A stretch of DNA of 64,000 nucleotides from CAYXFD01 sp964464175 (GTDB taxonomy: Bacteria; Cloacimonadota; Cloacimonadia; Cloacimonadales; JAJBBL01): assembly GCA_964464175.1 (NCBI GenBank), contig CAYXFD010000001.1:1-64000 (forward strand). The letters are read 5' to 3'. Position numbers and translations under genes: made by a program. The notes beneath the pieces are model-generated. The model saw only the letters and a program-made list of their open reading frames with translations, was not told the origin of the DNA and searched no databases. This document shows positions 9,092-17,943 of the stretch, in pieces. Within the stretch, counting starts at the first letter, position 1. Every line of letters starts with the position of its first letter.

Positions 9092-10339
9092 CTATAACCC
9101 GTATTTTTCAATGATCTCTTTCTTTGACTTACCCAGGATATCATACTTTTTCCCTACTTTGATGAAAGCATCCAGGGCTTTATCAAGATGTTGAATTTCA
9201 TGACCGGCAGAGATCTGGGTTCTGATCCTGGCTTTTCCGTTTGGCACGACCGGGAAAAAGAAACCGATAGCATAAATACCTTCATCATAAAGATCTTTGG
9301 AGAAATCCTGAGACAGCTTGGCATTGAAGAGCATCACCGGGACTATCGGAGTATCTCCGGGCTGCAGGACAAAACCGGCTTCGGTCAATCCTTTACGCCA
9401 GTATGCGGTATTAGCTTCTAATTTATCCCGTCTTTCCGTACTTTTGGATAGGATCTCCAAGACTTTCAGAACCCCACTGACTACAACCGGTGCAATGGTA
9501 TTGGAGAAAAGATAGGGGCGGGCTTTCTGGCGGCACATCTCCACCAGCTCTTTTCTTCCGGAAACACAGCCTCCGGAAGCTCCTCCCAGAGCTTTACCGA
9601 AAGTAGTAGTAATTATGTCAATCTTTCCCATTACTCCGCAATGCTCATGTGTTCCTCTCCCGGTTTTTCCGATAAACCCGGAAGAATGAGAATCATCGAC
9701 AAAGACCATGGCATCATATTTATCACAGAGTTCCACCATTTCTTTCAATTTGGCAGTGTCTCCGTCCATACTGAAAACGCCGTCAGTGATTACTACTTTA
9801 AATCTCTTATCACTGTGAAGCTGCAGTTTTTGCTCCAGATGTTCCATATTAGAATGTTTAAAAGTATCGTGCATAGCACTGCAGAGACGAATACCGTCAA
9901 TAATAGAGGCATGGACCAGCCGATCAGAGATCATCACATCTTCATCGGTAAGAATAGCTTCAAAAACACCAGCATTGGCATCCATACAACTCGGGAAGAG
10001 TATCGTATCTTCAGTTCCTAAGAATTCGGTTACTTTTCTTTCCAGTTCTTTATGAATATCTTGTGTTCCGCAGATAAAACGAACTGAAGACATACCATAG
10101 CCCCTGGTTTCCAAACCTTCATGGGCAGCTTTAACAACTTCCGGATGACTGGATAAACCGAGATAGTTGTTGGCACACATGTTAATCACCTTTTTGAGGG
10201 AAGAACCGGATGGAAATTCCACTTCTATATCGGCTGCCTGAGCTGAATGAATGAACCGCTCAACTTTGAATATGCCGGCATTCTGAAGGGATTTGAGTTG
10301 GTCCTGATATATTCCTCGCACATTTTCATTGAAACTCAT
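9092..10339 (-). CDS. kbl: 2-amino-3-ketobutyrate CoA ligase (glycine C-acetyltransferase)
   Basis: PLP-dependent alpha-oxoamine synthase that interconverts 2-amino-3-ketobutyrate plus CoA with glycine plus acetyl-CoA. Kbl-specific segments are present: INMCANNYLGLSSHP, SVRFICGTQDIHKELE, FSMDGD, VDDSHSSGF and the PLP-lysine motif FGKALGGASGG. At 415 aa it is slightly longer than E. coli Kbl (398). ATG 10339 has AAGGAG 7 bases upstream. It is the last gene of the tdh-acpS-AMP ligase-ACP-kbl cluster. Its partner TDH, encoded at the other end, makes its substrate from threonine. The adjacent ACP raises the possibility that it exchanges acyl groups with a carrier protein rather than, or besides, CoA. 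Serine palmitoyltransferase-like activity is the alternative, but the motifs fit Kbl better. Confidence 0.9.
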   Translation of the reverse strand: MSFNENVRGIYQDQLKSLQNAGIFKVERFIHSAQAADIEVEFPSGSSLKKVINMCANNYLGLSSHPEVVKAAHEGLETRGYGMSSVRFICGTQDIHKELERKVTEFLGTEDTILFPSCMDANAGVFEAILTDEDVMISDRLVHASIIDGIRLCSAMHDTFKHSNMEHLEQKLQLHSDKRFKVVITDGVFSMDGDTAKLKEMVELCDKYDAMVFVDDSHSSGFIGKTGRGTHEHCGVMGKIDIITTTFGKALGGASGGCVSGRKELVEMCRQKARPYLFSNTIAPVVVSGVLKVLEILSKSTERRDKLEANTAYWRKGLTEAGFVLQPGDTPIVPVMLFNAKLSQDFSKDLYDEGIYAIGFFFPVVPNGKARIRTQISAGHEIQHLDKALDAFIKVGKKYDILGKSKKEIIEKYGL

Positions 10340-10421
10340 ATAAACTCCTTATTTATAATAGTTACAGTTTCCCCTACAGGGATTTTTTAGTCTCTAATTC
10401 GAAAATAAAGGGCGTTGGGTA

Positions 10422-10667
10422 TTACCCGGTAAACTCTTTAACCAGCTCGGTGATTTTGTTAACGGTATCAAATGCTTCCGGGGTCGCCTTATCATCGGGA
10501 ATGGATATCTTGTACTTTGCTTCTAAAAAGCGTTTCAAAGAGACCATAGAAAAAGAGTCAACAATTCCGCCTGAAATAAGCGGTGTATCATAAGTAAGCT
10601 CTTCATCCTCATCTTCCAGATATTCGTTAATAACGTATTCCAACACTATGTCTTTAATGTTCTCCAT
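10422..10667 (-). CDS. Stand-alone acyl carrier protein
   Basis: An 81-residue acidic protein with a carrier-protein fold. The phosphopantetheine site is Ser38 in GGIVDSFSM, at the start of helix 2, with hydrophobic residues following as in ACPs. The N-terminal half is strongly acidic (EDEDEE). It differs from the housekeeping fatty-acid ACP style (DSLDTVE), so it is probably a specialised carrier. It lies between the AMP ligase (26 bases upstream) and kbl (82 bases downstream), and holo-ACP synthase is in the same operon. Context implies that the ligase loads it with an acyl group and that Kbl or a distant enzyme uses it. This is inference; the substrate is unknown. Confidence 0.88.
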   Translation of the reverse strand: MENIKDIVLEYVINEYLEDEDEELTYDTPLISGGIVDSFSMVSLKRFLEAKYKISIPDDKATPEAFDTVNKITELVKEFTG

Positions 10668-10693
10668 TTCTGTTACTCCTTTGTTAATTTGAT

Positions 10694-12400
10694 TTATTCA
10701 TCATCTTCCAGGGTGGAAGTATCTCCGATCTCTTCGCCCCATTCCTTAGCATGCAGCAGGCGACGCATTATCTTGCCGCTGCGGGTTTTGGGTAAACTAT
10801 CAACATATTCGATTTCCTGAGGCATAGCAAATGATGACAATTTCTTTCTGATGAAATTCATGATACTCAACTCCAGCATATCATCTACTTCATACCCCGG
10901 TTTGAGCAAGACAAATGCTTTGACCACTTCCATATTTACTTCATCGGGTTTGGCAACCACTGCACTTTCCGCAACTGCTTCATGCTCCAGCAAAGCTGAT
11001 TCTATCTCGAAAGGGCTTACCAGATGACCGCCGGTATTGATGACATCATCATCTCTGCCGACAAACCAGAAATATCCGTCACTATCAATCGAAGCTCTGT
11101 CTCCCGGTAAATACCAGCCATTTTTGAATTTCGATTTATAGGTCTCTTCATTATTCCAATAAGTTCTGATCATAGAGGGCCAGCCTGGTTTGAAAGCGAT
11201 TAAACCTATTCGCCCGGGTTCATTAATAGGCTCATGAGTTTTGGGGTCTAATACGGCAGCTGTAATACCGGGGAATGGTTTTCCCATGGAACCGGGTTTA
11301 ATCTTCATTCCGGGGAAATTAGTCAGCATCATGGAACCGGTTTCAGTCTGCCAGTAAGTATCGAGGAAGGGATGTCCGAATACTTCTTCGCTCCAGGTTA
11401 CGGCTTTAGCATTGAGAGGTTCGCCGACACTCGCCAGAAGCCGCAGGGAAGATAGGTCAAACTTCTTGATGATCTCATCTCCTGCCTTCATTAACGAACG
11501 GATTGCCGTGGGAGCTGAATACCACACAGTCACCTTGTACTTTTCAATAAATTGATACCAGGCTTCAGCACTGAACCCGACATCAGAAACAAACTGAGTT
11601 ACCCCAAGACTCCAGGGACCGATAATTCCGTATGAGGTTCCGGTAACCCATCCCGGGTCAGCAGTACACCAATATATATCATCATCCTGAAGATCCAGAA
11701 CCCACTTTGTTGTCAGATATTGAGAGATCAGAGAATAATGAACATGCTTAACCCCTTTAGGCTGTCCGGTAGTGCCGGAGGTATAATGCAGGACAGAGGG
11801 AGATTCTGCTTTTGTAGGGAAGATCTCAAAATTCTGTGGTTCGGGGTAGCTTTCCATATCAAAGGCTGTTTCTCTCTCTTTCAGGGGCTTGATTCCATCG
11901 TGATCGATAATAATTACATGTTTCAGATGAGGAGTTTTATCGAGCAATTTTCGAACTTTTCCGACATGTTTTCTTTGGGTAATAATAGCGGTAGTTTCTG
12001 CATTTTCCAGTCGCACATGGAGAGATTCGTCTCCGAATGCCGAAAATAGTGGCTGCACAATTGCACCGATCTTCAATACTCCCAAAAAACCGATAAAAAG
12101 TTCAGGTACCTTATCCAAAAATAAACAGACTCTATCTTCATTTTTTATTCCTAAGCTCCGGAGATAATCACCAATTTTATTACTATTGATTCTGATCTGA
12201 TCGAAGGTATATTGCTTTCTTTTATCATGCATTCCTTCCCAATATAAAGCAACTCGATCACCCTTGCCCATTTTACAGATACGATCGGAACAATAGCAGC
12301 CAATATTAATCAGATCCCCTTCTTTATAACCAAGTTCGCGTTCCGAAATTGCCCAGTCAAAATCTTTGATCCTCTCTTCGTATGATCCGATGTTCAACAT
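10694..12400 (-). CDS. AMP-dependent acyl-CoA/acyl-ACP synthetase, acetyl-CoA-synthetase-like
   Basis: A 568-aa ANL-superfamily ligase that activates a carboxylate as acyl-AMP and transfers it to a thiol. Core motifs appear in order: LHYTSGTTGQPKGVKH (P-loop), WCTADPGWVTGTSYG, DTYWQTETGS, PGDRASIDSDGYFWFVGRDDDVI and the C-terminal KTRSGKIMRR with its catalytic Lys. The WCTADPGW and YWQTETG segments resemble acetyl-CoA synthetases of the AcsA type, where Trp in the second motif restricts the pocket to short acyl groups. The ACP gene begins 26 bases downstream, so it may load the ACP rather than CoA. A medium- or long-chain substrate cannot be excluded. Confidence 0.87.
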   Translation of the reverse strand: MLNIGSYEERIKDFDWAISERELGYKEGDLINIGCYCSDRICKMGKGDRVALYWEGMHDKRKQYTFDQIRINSNKIGDYLRSLGIKNEDRVCLFLDKVPELFIGFLGVLKIGAIVQPLFSAFGDESLHVRLENAETTAIITQRKHVGKVRKLLDKTPHLKHVIIIDHDGIKPLKERETAFDMESYPEPQNFEIFPTKAESPSVLHYTSGTTGQPKGVKHVHYSLISQYLTTKWVLDLQDDDIYWCTADPGWVTGTSYGIIGPWSLGVTQFVSDVGFSAEAWYQFIEKYKVTVWYSAPTAIRSLMKAGDEIIKKFDLSSLRLLASVGEPLNAKAVTWSEEVFGHPFLDTYWQTETGSMMLTNFPGMKIKPGSMGKPFPGITAAVLDPKTHEPINEPGRIGLIAFKPGWPSMIRTYWNNEETYKSKFKNGWYLPGDRASIDSDGYFWFVGRDDDVINTGGHLVSPFEIESALLEHEAVAESAVVAKPDEVNMEVVKAFVLLKPGYEVDDMLELSIMNFIRKKLSSFAMPQEIEYVDSLPKTRSGKIMRRLLHAKEWGEEIGDTSTLEDDE

Positions 12401-12421
12401 AAATACTCTCCTTTTAATCTT

Positions 12422-12817
12422 TTATTTATCAAGTACCGGATTATCCTTCTTCTCTATTATAACGATAGCTCCAGCATTACTTTTCACATGTGTGAGTGAG
12501 ACATGTATGTTGTCAAGTTCGTTTTTAACGGCAAATTCTTTAGCTTTGCCCTGAAGACATATTGTCGGTTTTCCTAAATTATCGTTGGCTATCTCGATCT
12601 CCCGGAAACTTATTCCGCCCCGCCAGCCTGTACCAATAGCCTTTAGAAAAGCCTCTTTGGCGGCAAATCTTGCTGCGAAACATTCGGCAAAGTTCTTTCT
12701 TGCGGTGCAATACTCGATCTCCTTTTCGGTAAATATCTTTTCCTTGAAGCTGTCTTTTTCTAACTGCTTGCCAACGCGGGTAACTTCAATGAGATCAATT
12801 CCGATACCGAAGATCAT
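12422..12817 (-). CDS. acpS: Holo-[acyl-carrier-protein] synthase
   Basis: Transfers 4'-phosphopantetheine from CoA to the ACP serine. It shows the AcpS signatures GIGIDLIEV (metal-binding Asp8) and RFAAKEAFLKAIG (metal-binding Glu), with FTEKEIEYC between them. The 131 aa match the family. The ATG overlaps the tdh stop region by 4 bases, and the AMP ligase follows 21 bases downstream. It may serve general fatty-acid ACP as well, since it is the only AcpS visible here, but its place in this operon suggests it activates the neighbouring ACP. Confidence 0.95.
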   Translation of the reverse strand: MIFGIGIDLIEVTRVGKQLEKDSFKEKIFTEKEIEYCTARKNFAECFAARFAAKEAFLKAIGTGWRGGISFREIEIANDNLGKPTICLQGKAKEFAVKNELDNIHVSLTHVKSNAGAIVIIEKKDNPVLDK

Positions 12818-13764
12818 TTTTGCAGCTTCTTCCGCAGGACCGTCAACATATCGATTGTCATTTCAGGGAGATTATATTCGTGTTTCCAGTTCCATTCAGC
12901 CCGGGCGACAGAATCGTCCATCTTATTAGGCCAGCTGTCTGCAATAGCCTGTCTGACAGGATCGATATCGTATTTAAGTTGGAAGTGGGGTAGATGCTTA
13001 CGGATTTCTGCAGCAATTTCTTCCGGTTCAAAACTCATAGCGGCAACATTGAAGCAGTTTCGGTGGATTAGTTTTGCCGGATCAGCTTCCATGATCTCGA
13101 TCGCAGCTCTCAGACAATCTGGCATATACATCATATCCAGGTAGGTCCCTGCTTTTAAATTGCAGGTAAACTGACCTTCCAAGAGGGCTTTGTAATAAAT
13201 ATCAACAGCGTAATCAGTCGTACCGCCGCCGGGAAGAGTCACATTAGAAATAATGCCGGGATAACGTACCCCGCGAGTATCGACATCGAACTTTTGATGA
13301 TAATAATCGCAAAGTAACTCACCGGCTACTTTTGTCACTCCATACATGGAGTTGGGACGCATAATGGTATCCTGAGGGGTATTATCATGCGGAGTAGAAA
13401 GCCCAAAGGCGCCAATAGAAGAGGGAGTAAACAGGGCGAATTTAAACTCAACTGCTAACTCCAATAAATTCATCAATCCGCCGATATTTATCTTCCAGGA
13501 AAGCTGCGGATTCTTCTCACCGACCGAAGACAATAAAGCTGCTAAATTATAAACTGTGTCGATCTTATGAATTCTTACTGTTTCCGCAATTTTTGCGGTA
13601 TCTAAACAGTCAATAATCTCATAGGGACCTGATAATAAGGTTTCCGGTGGATTGTTCTGTATATCGGAAGCGATAACGTTATCATTACCGTAGATCTCAC
13701 GGAGTTCCGGAACCAATTCCGAGCCAATTTGTCCTGCTGAACCAATTACTAAGATATTTTTCAT
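12814..13764 (-). CDS. tdh: L-threonine 3-dehydrogenase, SDR/epimerase type
   Basis: NAD-dependent oxidation of L-threonine to 2-amino-3-ketobutyrate by the short-chain (UDP-galactose-epimerase-like) class of TDH. Residues 8-14 carry the Rossmann GxxGxxG (GSAGQIG), Tyr141 and Lys145 form the YxxxK pair, and Ser115/Ser116 lie in TPSSIGAFG. TDH-specific segments are PGGGTTDYAVDIY, MMYMPD, MSFEPEEIA and IADSWPNKMDDSVAR. At 316 aa it is typical. It is the first gene of the cluster that ends in kbl, giving the two-step threonine-to-glycine route. Ceramide-reductase-like epimerases occur in sphingolipid clusters of similar composition, but the TDH motifs here are specific. Confidence 0.93.
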   Translation of the reverse strand: MKNILVIGSAGQIGSELVPELREIYGNDNVIASDIQNNPPETLLSGPYEIIDCLDTAKIAETVRIHKIDTVYNLAALLSSVGEKNPQLSWKINIGGLMNLLELAVEFKFALFTPSSIGAFGLSTPHDNTPQDTIMRPNSMYGVTKVAGELLCDYYHQKFDVDTRGVRYPGIISNVTLPGGGTTDYAVDIYYKALLEGQFTCNLKAGTYLDMMYMPDCLRAAIEIMEADPAKLIHRNCFNVAAMSFEPEEIAAEIRKHLPHFQLKYDIDPVRQAIADSWPNKMDDSVARAEWNWKHEYNLPEMTIDMLTVLRKKLQK

Positions 13765-14189
13765 ACTGATTTTCCTTTTCTCCTCGCTCTCTTTTTAATT
13801 CGCAGTAATATTTGTCAATCAAAAATGCTCGGTTTTGAAGGGAACAAACAGGAAGTAAAAAAGCTGTACTCATTTGGTTCAAAGGATAGTTTCTCTCTCT
13901 TTCATAAGGTTGAGAGCTTAAAGAAAAATAGATGATAATTGTCTCATGGAGAGAGTAAATCTTAGGTGGCAATAATCGAGCCCGGATAGCATTACTTCAC
14001 AGGATAAGAGTGTGAAGAAACAGAATTTGATTAGCAACCGGGACTATCGAGAAGTGAATTGAGTTCTCCGGAATAACGTGTAATTCAATAACTAAAGGGT
14101 TTATAGGGGGCTTCAAAACTTGACAAAGAACGGGTATAGGGAAAGAGTGAAAATGATAATCGAAGGGGAAATTCCTTTTTGGGAAAGAG
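13765..14189. other. Divergent intergenic region
   Basis: This 425-base region separates tdh (minus) from the glycosyltransferase gene (plus) and must hold both promoters. TTGACA occurs at 14120-14125 on the plus strand, but no good -10 box lies at standard spacing. A short inverted repeat, CTTCAC (13995-14000) and GTGAAG (14012-14017), is present. No gene is seen. Confidence 0.45.
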
Positions 14190-15302
14190 ATGAGAAAAAC
14201 TATACTCTTTATTCATCCGGTCAATTCAACGTTCGTTGAGAGAGACAAAAAAATACTCAGCGAAAGATACGAACTTAGCAGCCACTTTTATAGACCTGAG
14301 AAGAATATTTTTCGTTTCTTTAGAGAAATATGGAAGATCAAATATCTGTTAATACGTTCAAGAGGGAGAGTATCAGTTATCTATTGCTGGTTTGTTGATT
14401 ATCATTCTGTTCTGCCTGTTCTGTTTGGAAAGCTTTTGGGGATAAAGACGATACTGATCATCGGGGGATATGATGCAGTCTGTTTACCTGAAATAAGATT
14501 TGGGATTTTCTGCTCGCATTTTTTCAGACGGTCTTGTGCCAAGTTATCGTATCGGTATGCTGATTATCTCTGTCCGGTAGATGCAAGTCTTGTTACAAGC
14601 AGTTACGCCTATTTAAGGGCTGAAGAAAACGAAGAGAATGAACAGCAGAACAAAAAGAGAGCCATTATAGGTTTCAAATATTTCGTCAACAAATTTCAGG
14701 CTGAAGTTAAGGTGATTCCTACGGGATATGATGTTTCCTACTGGCAGCGTCACGGTCATGAAACCAAAACGGAGCAGGTAATTGCTGTCGCCGCTATCTC
14801 AGATAGAAGACGTTTTCTCTTGAAGGGGTGTGATTTACTATTTGCTGTTGCTGAGAAATTACCAGAGATTCCCTTCATTATTGTTGGGTTCACTGAGAGT
14901 TACCTGAGAGAGATAAAGCAGTCTATTCCTGAGAATGTCAGCTGTGAAAGAAACTATTCTTCTGAAAAGGTAAGAGAATTATACGCTAAGTCAAAAGTAA
15001 TAGCACAATTCTCTTTATCGGAAGGCCTGCCTAATTCTTTGTGTGAAGCAATGCTCTGCGAGTGTGTACCTGTAGGCTCAGCGGTAGGCGGTATTCCTTT
15101 TGCCATAGGGGATTGCGGTTATGTATTGGGTAAGCGGGACATAGAGCAGGCTGCTGATCTTATCGGGAAAGCTCTGAAGTCAGATGTCTCACTTGGTGAG
15201 AGAGCCAGGATTAGAATAAGCGAGTTCTTTCCGGAAAAGAAACGGCGTGACCAGCTTTTCCAACTGATTGAAGAAGCTTTATCGGATCGTATCAGGGTCT
15301 GA
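14190..15302 (+). CDS. Glycosyltransferase, GT4-like
   Basis: Predicted GT-B glycosyltransferase of the group 1/GT4 type, transferring a sugar from a nucleotide donor to a surface glycan or lipid acceptor. The C-terminal donor domain (about residues 180-360) shows VIPTGYD, FIIVGF, KVIAQFSLSEGLPNSLCEAMLCECVPVGSAVGGIPF and a GDCGYVL segment. The SEGLPNSLCEAM block is the EX7E-like catalytic region. The N-terminal domain contains ILIIGGYD. It starts at ATG 14190 after a GGGAAAG ribosome site. An HPr-kinase-like gene and a flippase follow closely, so it probably builds an exported polysaccharide. The sugar specificity is not predictable. Confidence 0.87.
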   Translation: MRKTILFIHPVNSTFVERDKKILSERYELSSHFYRPEKNIFRFFREIWKIKYLLIRSRGRVSVIYCWFVDYHSVLPVLFGKLLGIKTILIIGGYDAVCLPEIRFGIFCSHFFRRSCAKLSYRYADYLCPVDASLVTSSYAYLRAEENEENEQQNKKRAIIGFKYFVNKFQAEVKVIPTGYDVSYWQRHGHETKTEQVIAVAAISDRRRFLLKGCDLLFAVAEKLPEIPFIIVGFTESYLREIKQSIPENVSCERNYSSEKVRELYAKSKVIAQFSLSEGLPNSLCEAMLCECVPVGSAVGGIPFAIGDCGYVLGKRDIEQAADLIGKALKSDVSLGERARIRISEFFPEKKRRDQLFQLIEEALSDRIRV

Positions 15303-15326
15303 CAGGAAATAATGAGATAATTTTTC

Positions 15327-16439
15327 ATGAAACAGATAAACCTGATATTCGGGAAAGCATTCTCATTTGAGTATAGCGATAAAGTTAGTAAAACAGCAGT
15401 TAATAGCCTGCAAAAACAGATTGGTTATTATTCTTTTTTGGAGAACAAAGAAGCAACTGATGTCAGGGTTATGATTCGGGATAGTTTCTCCCACAAGGAA
15501 GCAATAGCAGTCAATTCGACCCATGAGGAATTAGAAGATGGATTTGTGGTCAATTATGTTAAATGGTCGATTTCTTATCGTTTGAAGAACAATGAGGTTT
15601 ATTCCGAGGTCGTCTTAAATAAAGAAACTAATCCCTTTCTTCGCTTCCTGAAAAGAGTGAACAATATTGAATTCCTGACCCTTGAAGAGCGGTTAAGACA
15701 AATTGTTAACGAAAATGTTCTGCTTCCCGCATTATATTTCTTCCCTGATCGAGCTCTTATTCATTGTTCAGCGATAAAGAATCCGGGGGGTGAGGGGATA
15801 TTGATCGGAGGGAAAGGAGGAACAGGGAAGACCTCTTTGAGTATGAGATTATGCAGAGAAGAGGATTATTCCTTTATTTGTGACGATATGAGCATACTGA
15901 CTGCTACTGGTCTTATTGAACCCAATATGGCTTTTCCCAAAATCTATGCCTATAATGTCCGGGGCAATAAAGCTATGGATAAAGTAGTCAGAAACAGAAT
16001 GAGCAATCTTGAGAAGATTGTCTGGAGCAGCAAAAGGTTCCTGTTGGGAGATAATAGGGTGAGGATATCTATTCCGCCGGACATTCTCTACCCAGAAATC
16101 TGTAAAAAACCGGTCAGAGCGGCAAGATATTACATCTTGGATAAACAGGCAAATTCTCCCTCTTTAACGAGTCAGGAAATCAATGCAGAGTTAGGGGCTG
16201 ATATATCTGCCGGGATCATTGAGAGAGAATATGCAGAGTTTAACAGTCATCTAAAGCTGCATGAAATCTTTTGTCATGAGCATAACAAGGCTCCCATCGC
16301 AGCATTTGACTCGGTAAAAGAAAACTGGAAGAAATCACTTTTTTCGGCTTTAAGTCAGATGCAATGTTTTCGGATAACTATACCTGAGGGGTTATCTCAT
16401 CAGGAAACTCTGAAGGGTTTACGGGAGGTTATCTCGTGA
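15327..16439 (+). CDS. HPr-kinase/PEPCK-like ATPase of a glycan cluster
   Basis: The C-terminal two thirds resemble the HprK/P-loop kinase fold: hydrophobic strand ALIHCSAI, Walker A GGKGGTGKTS at residues 161-170, and an acidic CDDMS motif at 185-189 in place of the HprK Asp-Asp. The first 130 or so residues show no family I recognise. True HPr kinases use a hexameric catalytic core and the signature motif of the C-terminus; that signature is not obvious here, so HPr is unlikely to be the substrate. Such HprK-like proteins are often found among polysaccharide genes, with unknown substrates. The last base pairs of its stop codon overlap the GTG of the flippase gene. Confidence 0.7.
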   Translation: MKQINLIFGKAFSFEYSDKVSKTAVNSLQKQIGYYSFLENKEATDVRVMIRDSFSHKEAIAVNSTHEELEDGFVVNYVKWSISYRLKNNEVYSEVVLNKETNPFLRFLKRVNNIEFLTLEERLRQIVNENVLLPALYFFPDRALIHCSAIKNPGGEGILIGGKGGTGKTSLSMRLCREEDYSFICDDMSILTATGLIEPNMAFPKIYAYNVRGNKAMDKVVRNRMSNLEKIVWSSKRFLLGDNRVRISIPPDILYPEICKKPVRAARYYILDKQANSPSLTSQEINAELGADISAGIIEREYAEFNSHLKLHEIFCHEHNKAPIAAFDSVKENWKKSLFSALSQMQCFRITIPEGLSHQETLKGLREVIS

Positions 16440-17938
16440 AAGAGTTGAGAAAAACCTTCTGGGATGTCATATCGATAACCGGAGCAACAGTAATAGCCCT
16501 CCCTTTGATGGTAGTTTCAGAATCTATTCAGGCGAGAGGATTGGGACCTGATGATTATGGCCGGGTTGCCTTAATTATCAGTATTTTTTCCCTTCTCTAC
16601 CTGTTCGGCTTATATTGGTTAAAAAGTGCAGTATTAAGATTTGCCAAGGAAGAGTTTGTAGCTGAAGGTCATTTCAGGAGAACCAGTGCGGGACTGCTCT
16701 CCTTAAATTTCATTTCTTTGATTATCGTCTTCTCTTTCTTCCTAATATTCCAGGAGAAGATATTTGCTTTTCTGGGAATCAAATTAGCCTATGTGACCGG
16801 AATGATCATTTCAGGACTCTTTCTGCTGTTTCTGAAAGAATTCTTTCTCGAAATACTCAAAGTTATCAACAAAATAAAAGTTCAGGCATTTTTAGGCAAA
16901 GCAGTAAATAAGGGTTTGGTTGTTGTTGGCTTAATTCTCTTAGTTTCAGGCATCTGGCAGCTTAACGTGATTAATGTCATCCTTGTATTTCTCTTAGCCG
17001 ATTTGCTGACGATAGTTTTGAGCTTGTTTTATATAGATCATAAATTCTTCTTTCCCCTGGATTTTGACAGCTCTCTGTTCAAAAGGATAGTTCTCTTCAG
17101 CTTACCGCTATTATTTGCCAGTTGGTCAGGGTATATTATCAACTGGATAGATATTTATGTGATCAACTACTTTATGACCACTGAATATGTGGGAATTTAT
17201 CATGCAGCCTATAAGCTGCTCAATGCAGTACAATTTTTTTTAGGGACATCGCTGATAATTACAATATCTACTCCTTTGATTATGGCCTATAAAACTACCG
17301 GTCAAACAGATAAAGTAAAAGAACACTATATGAAGAGAACGGTACCCCAACTGAGTTTCTTCGGTATGCTTTTTATTTCGCTGCTTCTGATGGTTAGCGA
17401 TTTTGTTTTTCTTTTAGTCTATGGGAGGGAGTTCATACAATCTGCACTTGTTTTCAAGATTTTGATAGCTTCTCAGGGCTTCTTTATCGTTTCAGCAGCA
17501 TACACCGGTATAATAACTTCTTATGATCTGACCAAGATAGTCTTATATCTTGGTTTATTGGCAGGTTTTCTCAATATTGTGATGGACATTCTTCTGGTAC
17601 CTCTAATGGGAATAAACGGAGCTGCTATTGCTTCCTGTATAGTTTTCTGCCTGATACCGGTATTGCGTTTTCGCCTTGTGAACCGTAAGTTTGCTTTAGC
17701 GGGGAGTACTCCCTTGGTTTTTCCGGTCATTACGCTACTGATAATGCTGATCAATATATCACCCTTGTACTTTATCTTTCGTTGGGGAGTTTCTCTCATA
17801 GTCTTGAGTTTTGCAGTTCAGATAGTGAGAAAGAGGGGGCTCTTTCAGGTAAAAGATATGGAGATACTTGATGGTATCGATATGTCTGTTTCAGCACGAA
17901 GTGTTATGAAAAAAGCCATCAGGTTTATGAGCGGATAA
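16436..17938 (+). CDS. Polysaccharide flippase/transporter (MOP, Wzx-like)
   Basis: A 500-aa integral membrane protein with about 12-14 hydrophobic helices, of the MOP superfamily that includes Wzx O-antigen flippases. Family-like features are an N-terminal ESIQARGLGPDDYGRVALI segment and the middle YHAAYKLLNAVQFFLG. It presumably moves lipid-linked glycan across the inner membrane. It starts at GTG 16436, preceded by GGGAGG at 7-base spacing and overlapping the previous stop (GTGA), so translation is coupled. It ends only 5 bases from the convergent lptG gene. No polymerase or ligase gene lies nearby. Confidence 0.88.
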   Translation: MKELRKTFWDVISITGATVIALPLMVVSESIQARGLGPDDYGRVALIISIFSLLYLFGLYWLKSAVLRFAKEEFVAEGHFRRTSAGLLSLNFISLIIVFSFFLIFQEKIFAFLGIKLAYVTGMIISGLFLLFLKEFFLEILKVINKIKVQAFLGKAVNKGLVVVGLILLVSGIWQLNVINVILVFLLADLLTIVLSLFYIDHKFFFPLDFDSSLFKRIVLFSLPLLFASWSGYIINWIDIYVINYFMTTEYVGIYHAAYKLLNAVQFFLGTSLIITISTPLIMAYKTTGQTDKVKEHYMKRTVPQLSFFGMLFISLLLMVSDFVFLLVYGREFIQSALVFKILIASQGFFIVSAAYTGIITSYDLTKIVLYLGLLAGFLNIVMDILLVPLMGINGAAIASCIVFCLIPVLRFRLVNRKFALAGSTPLVFPVITLLIMLINISPLYFIFRWGVSLIVLSFAVQIVRKRGLFQVKDMEILDGIDMSVSARSVMKKAIRFMSG

Positions 17939-17943
17939 TTACT

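Noticed and set aside
9092..13764. Sphingolipid (serine palmitoyltransferase) cluster
   Set aside because: Composition is similar, but the oxoamine synthase and the epimerase-like enzyme carry Kbl and TDH signatures, so it is not called a sphingolipid cluster; the ACP link is reported as a finding instead.
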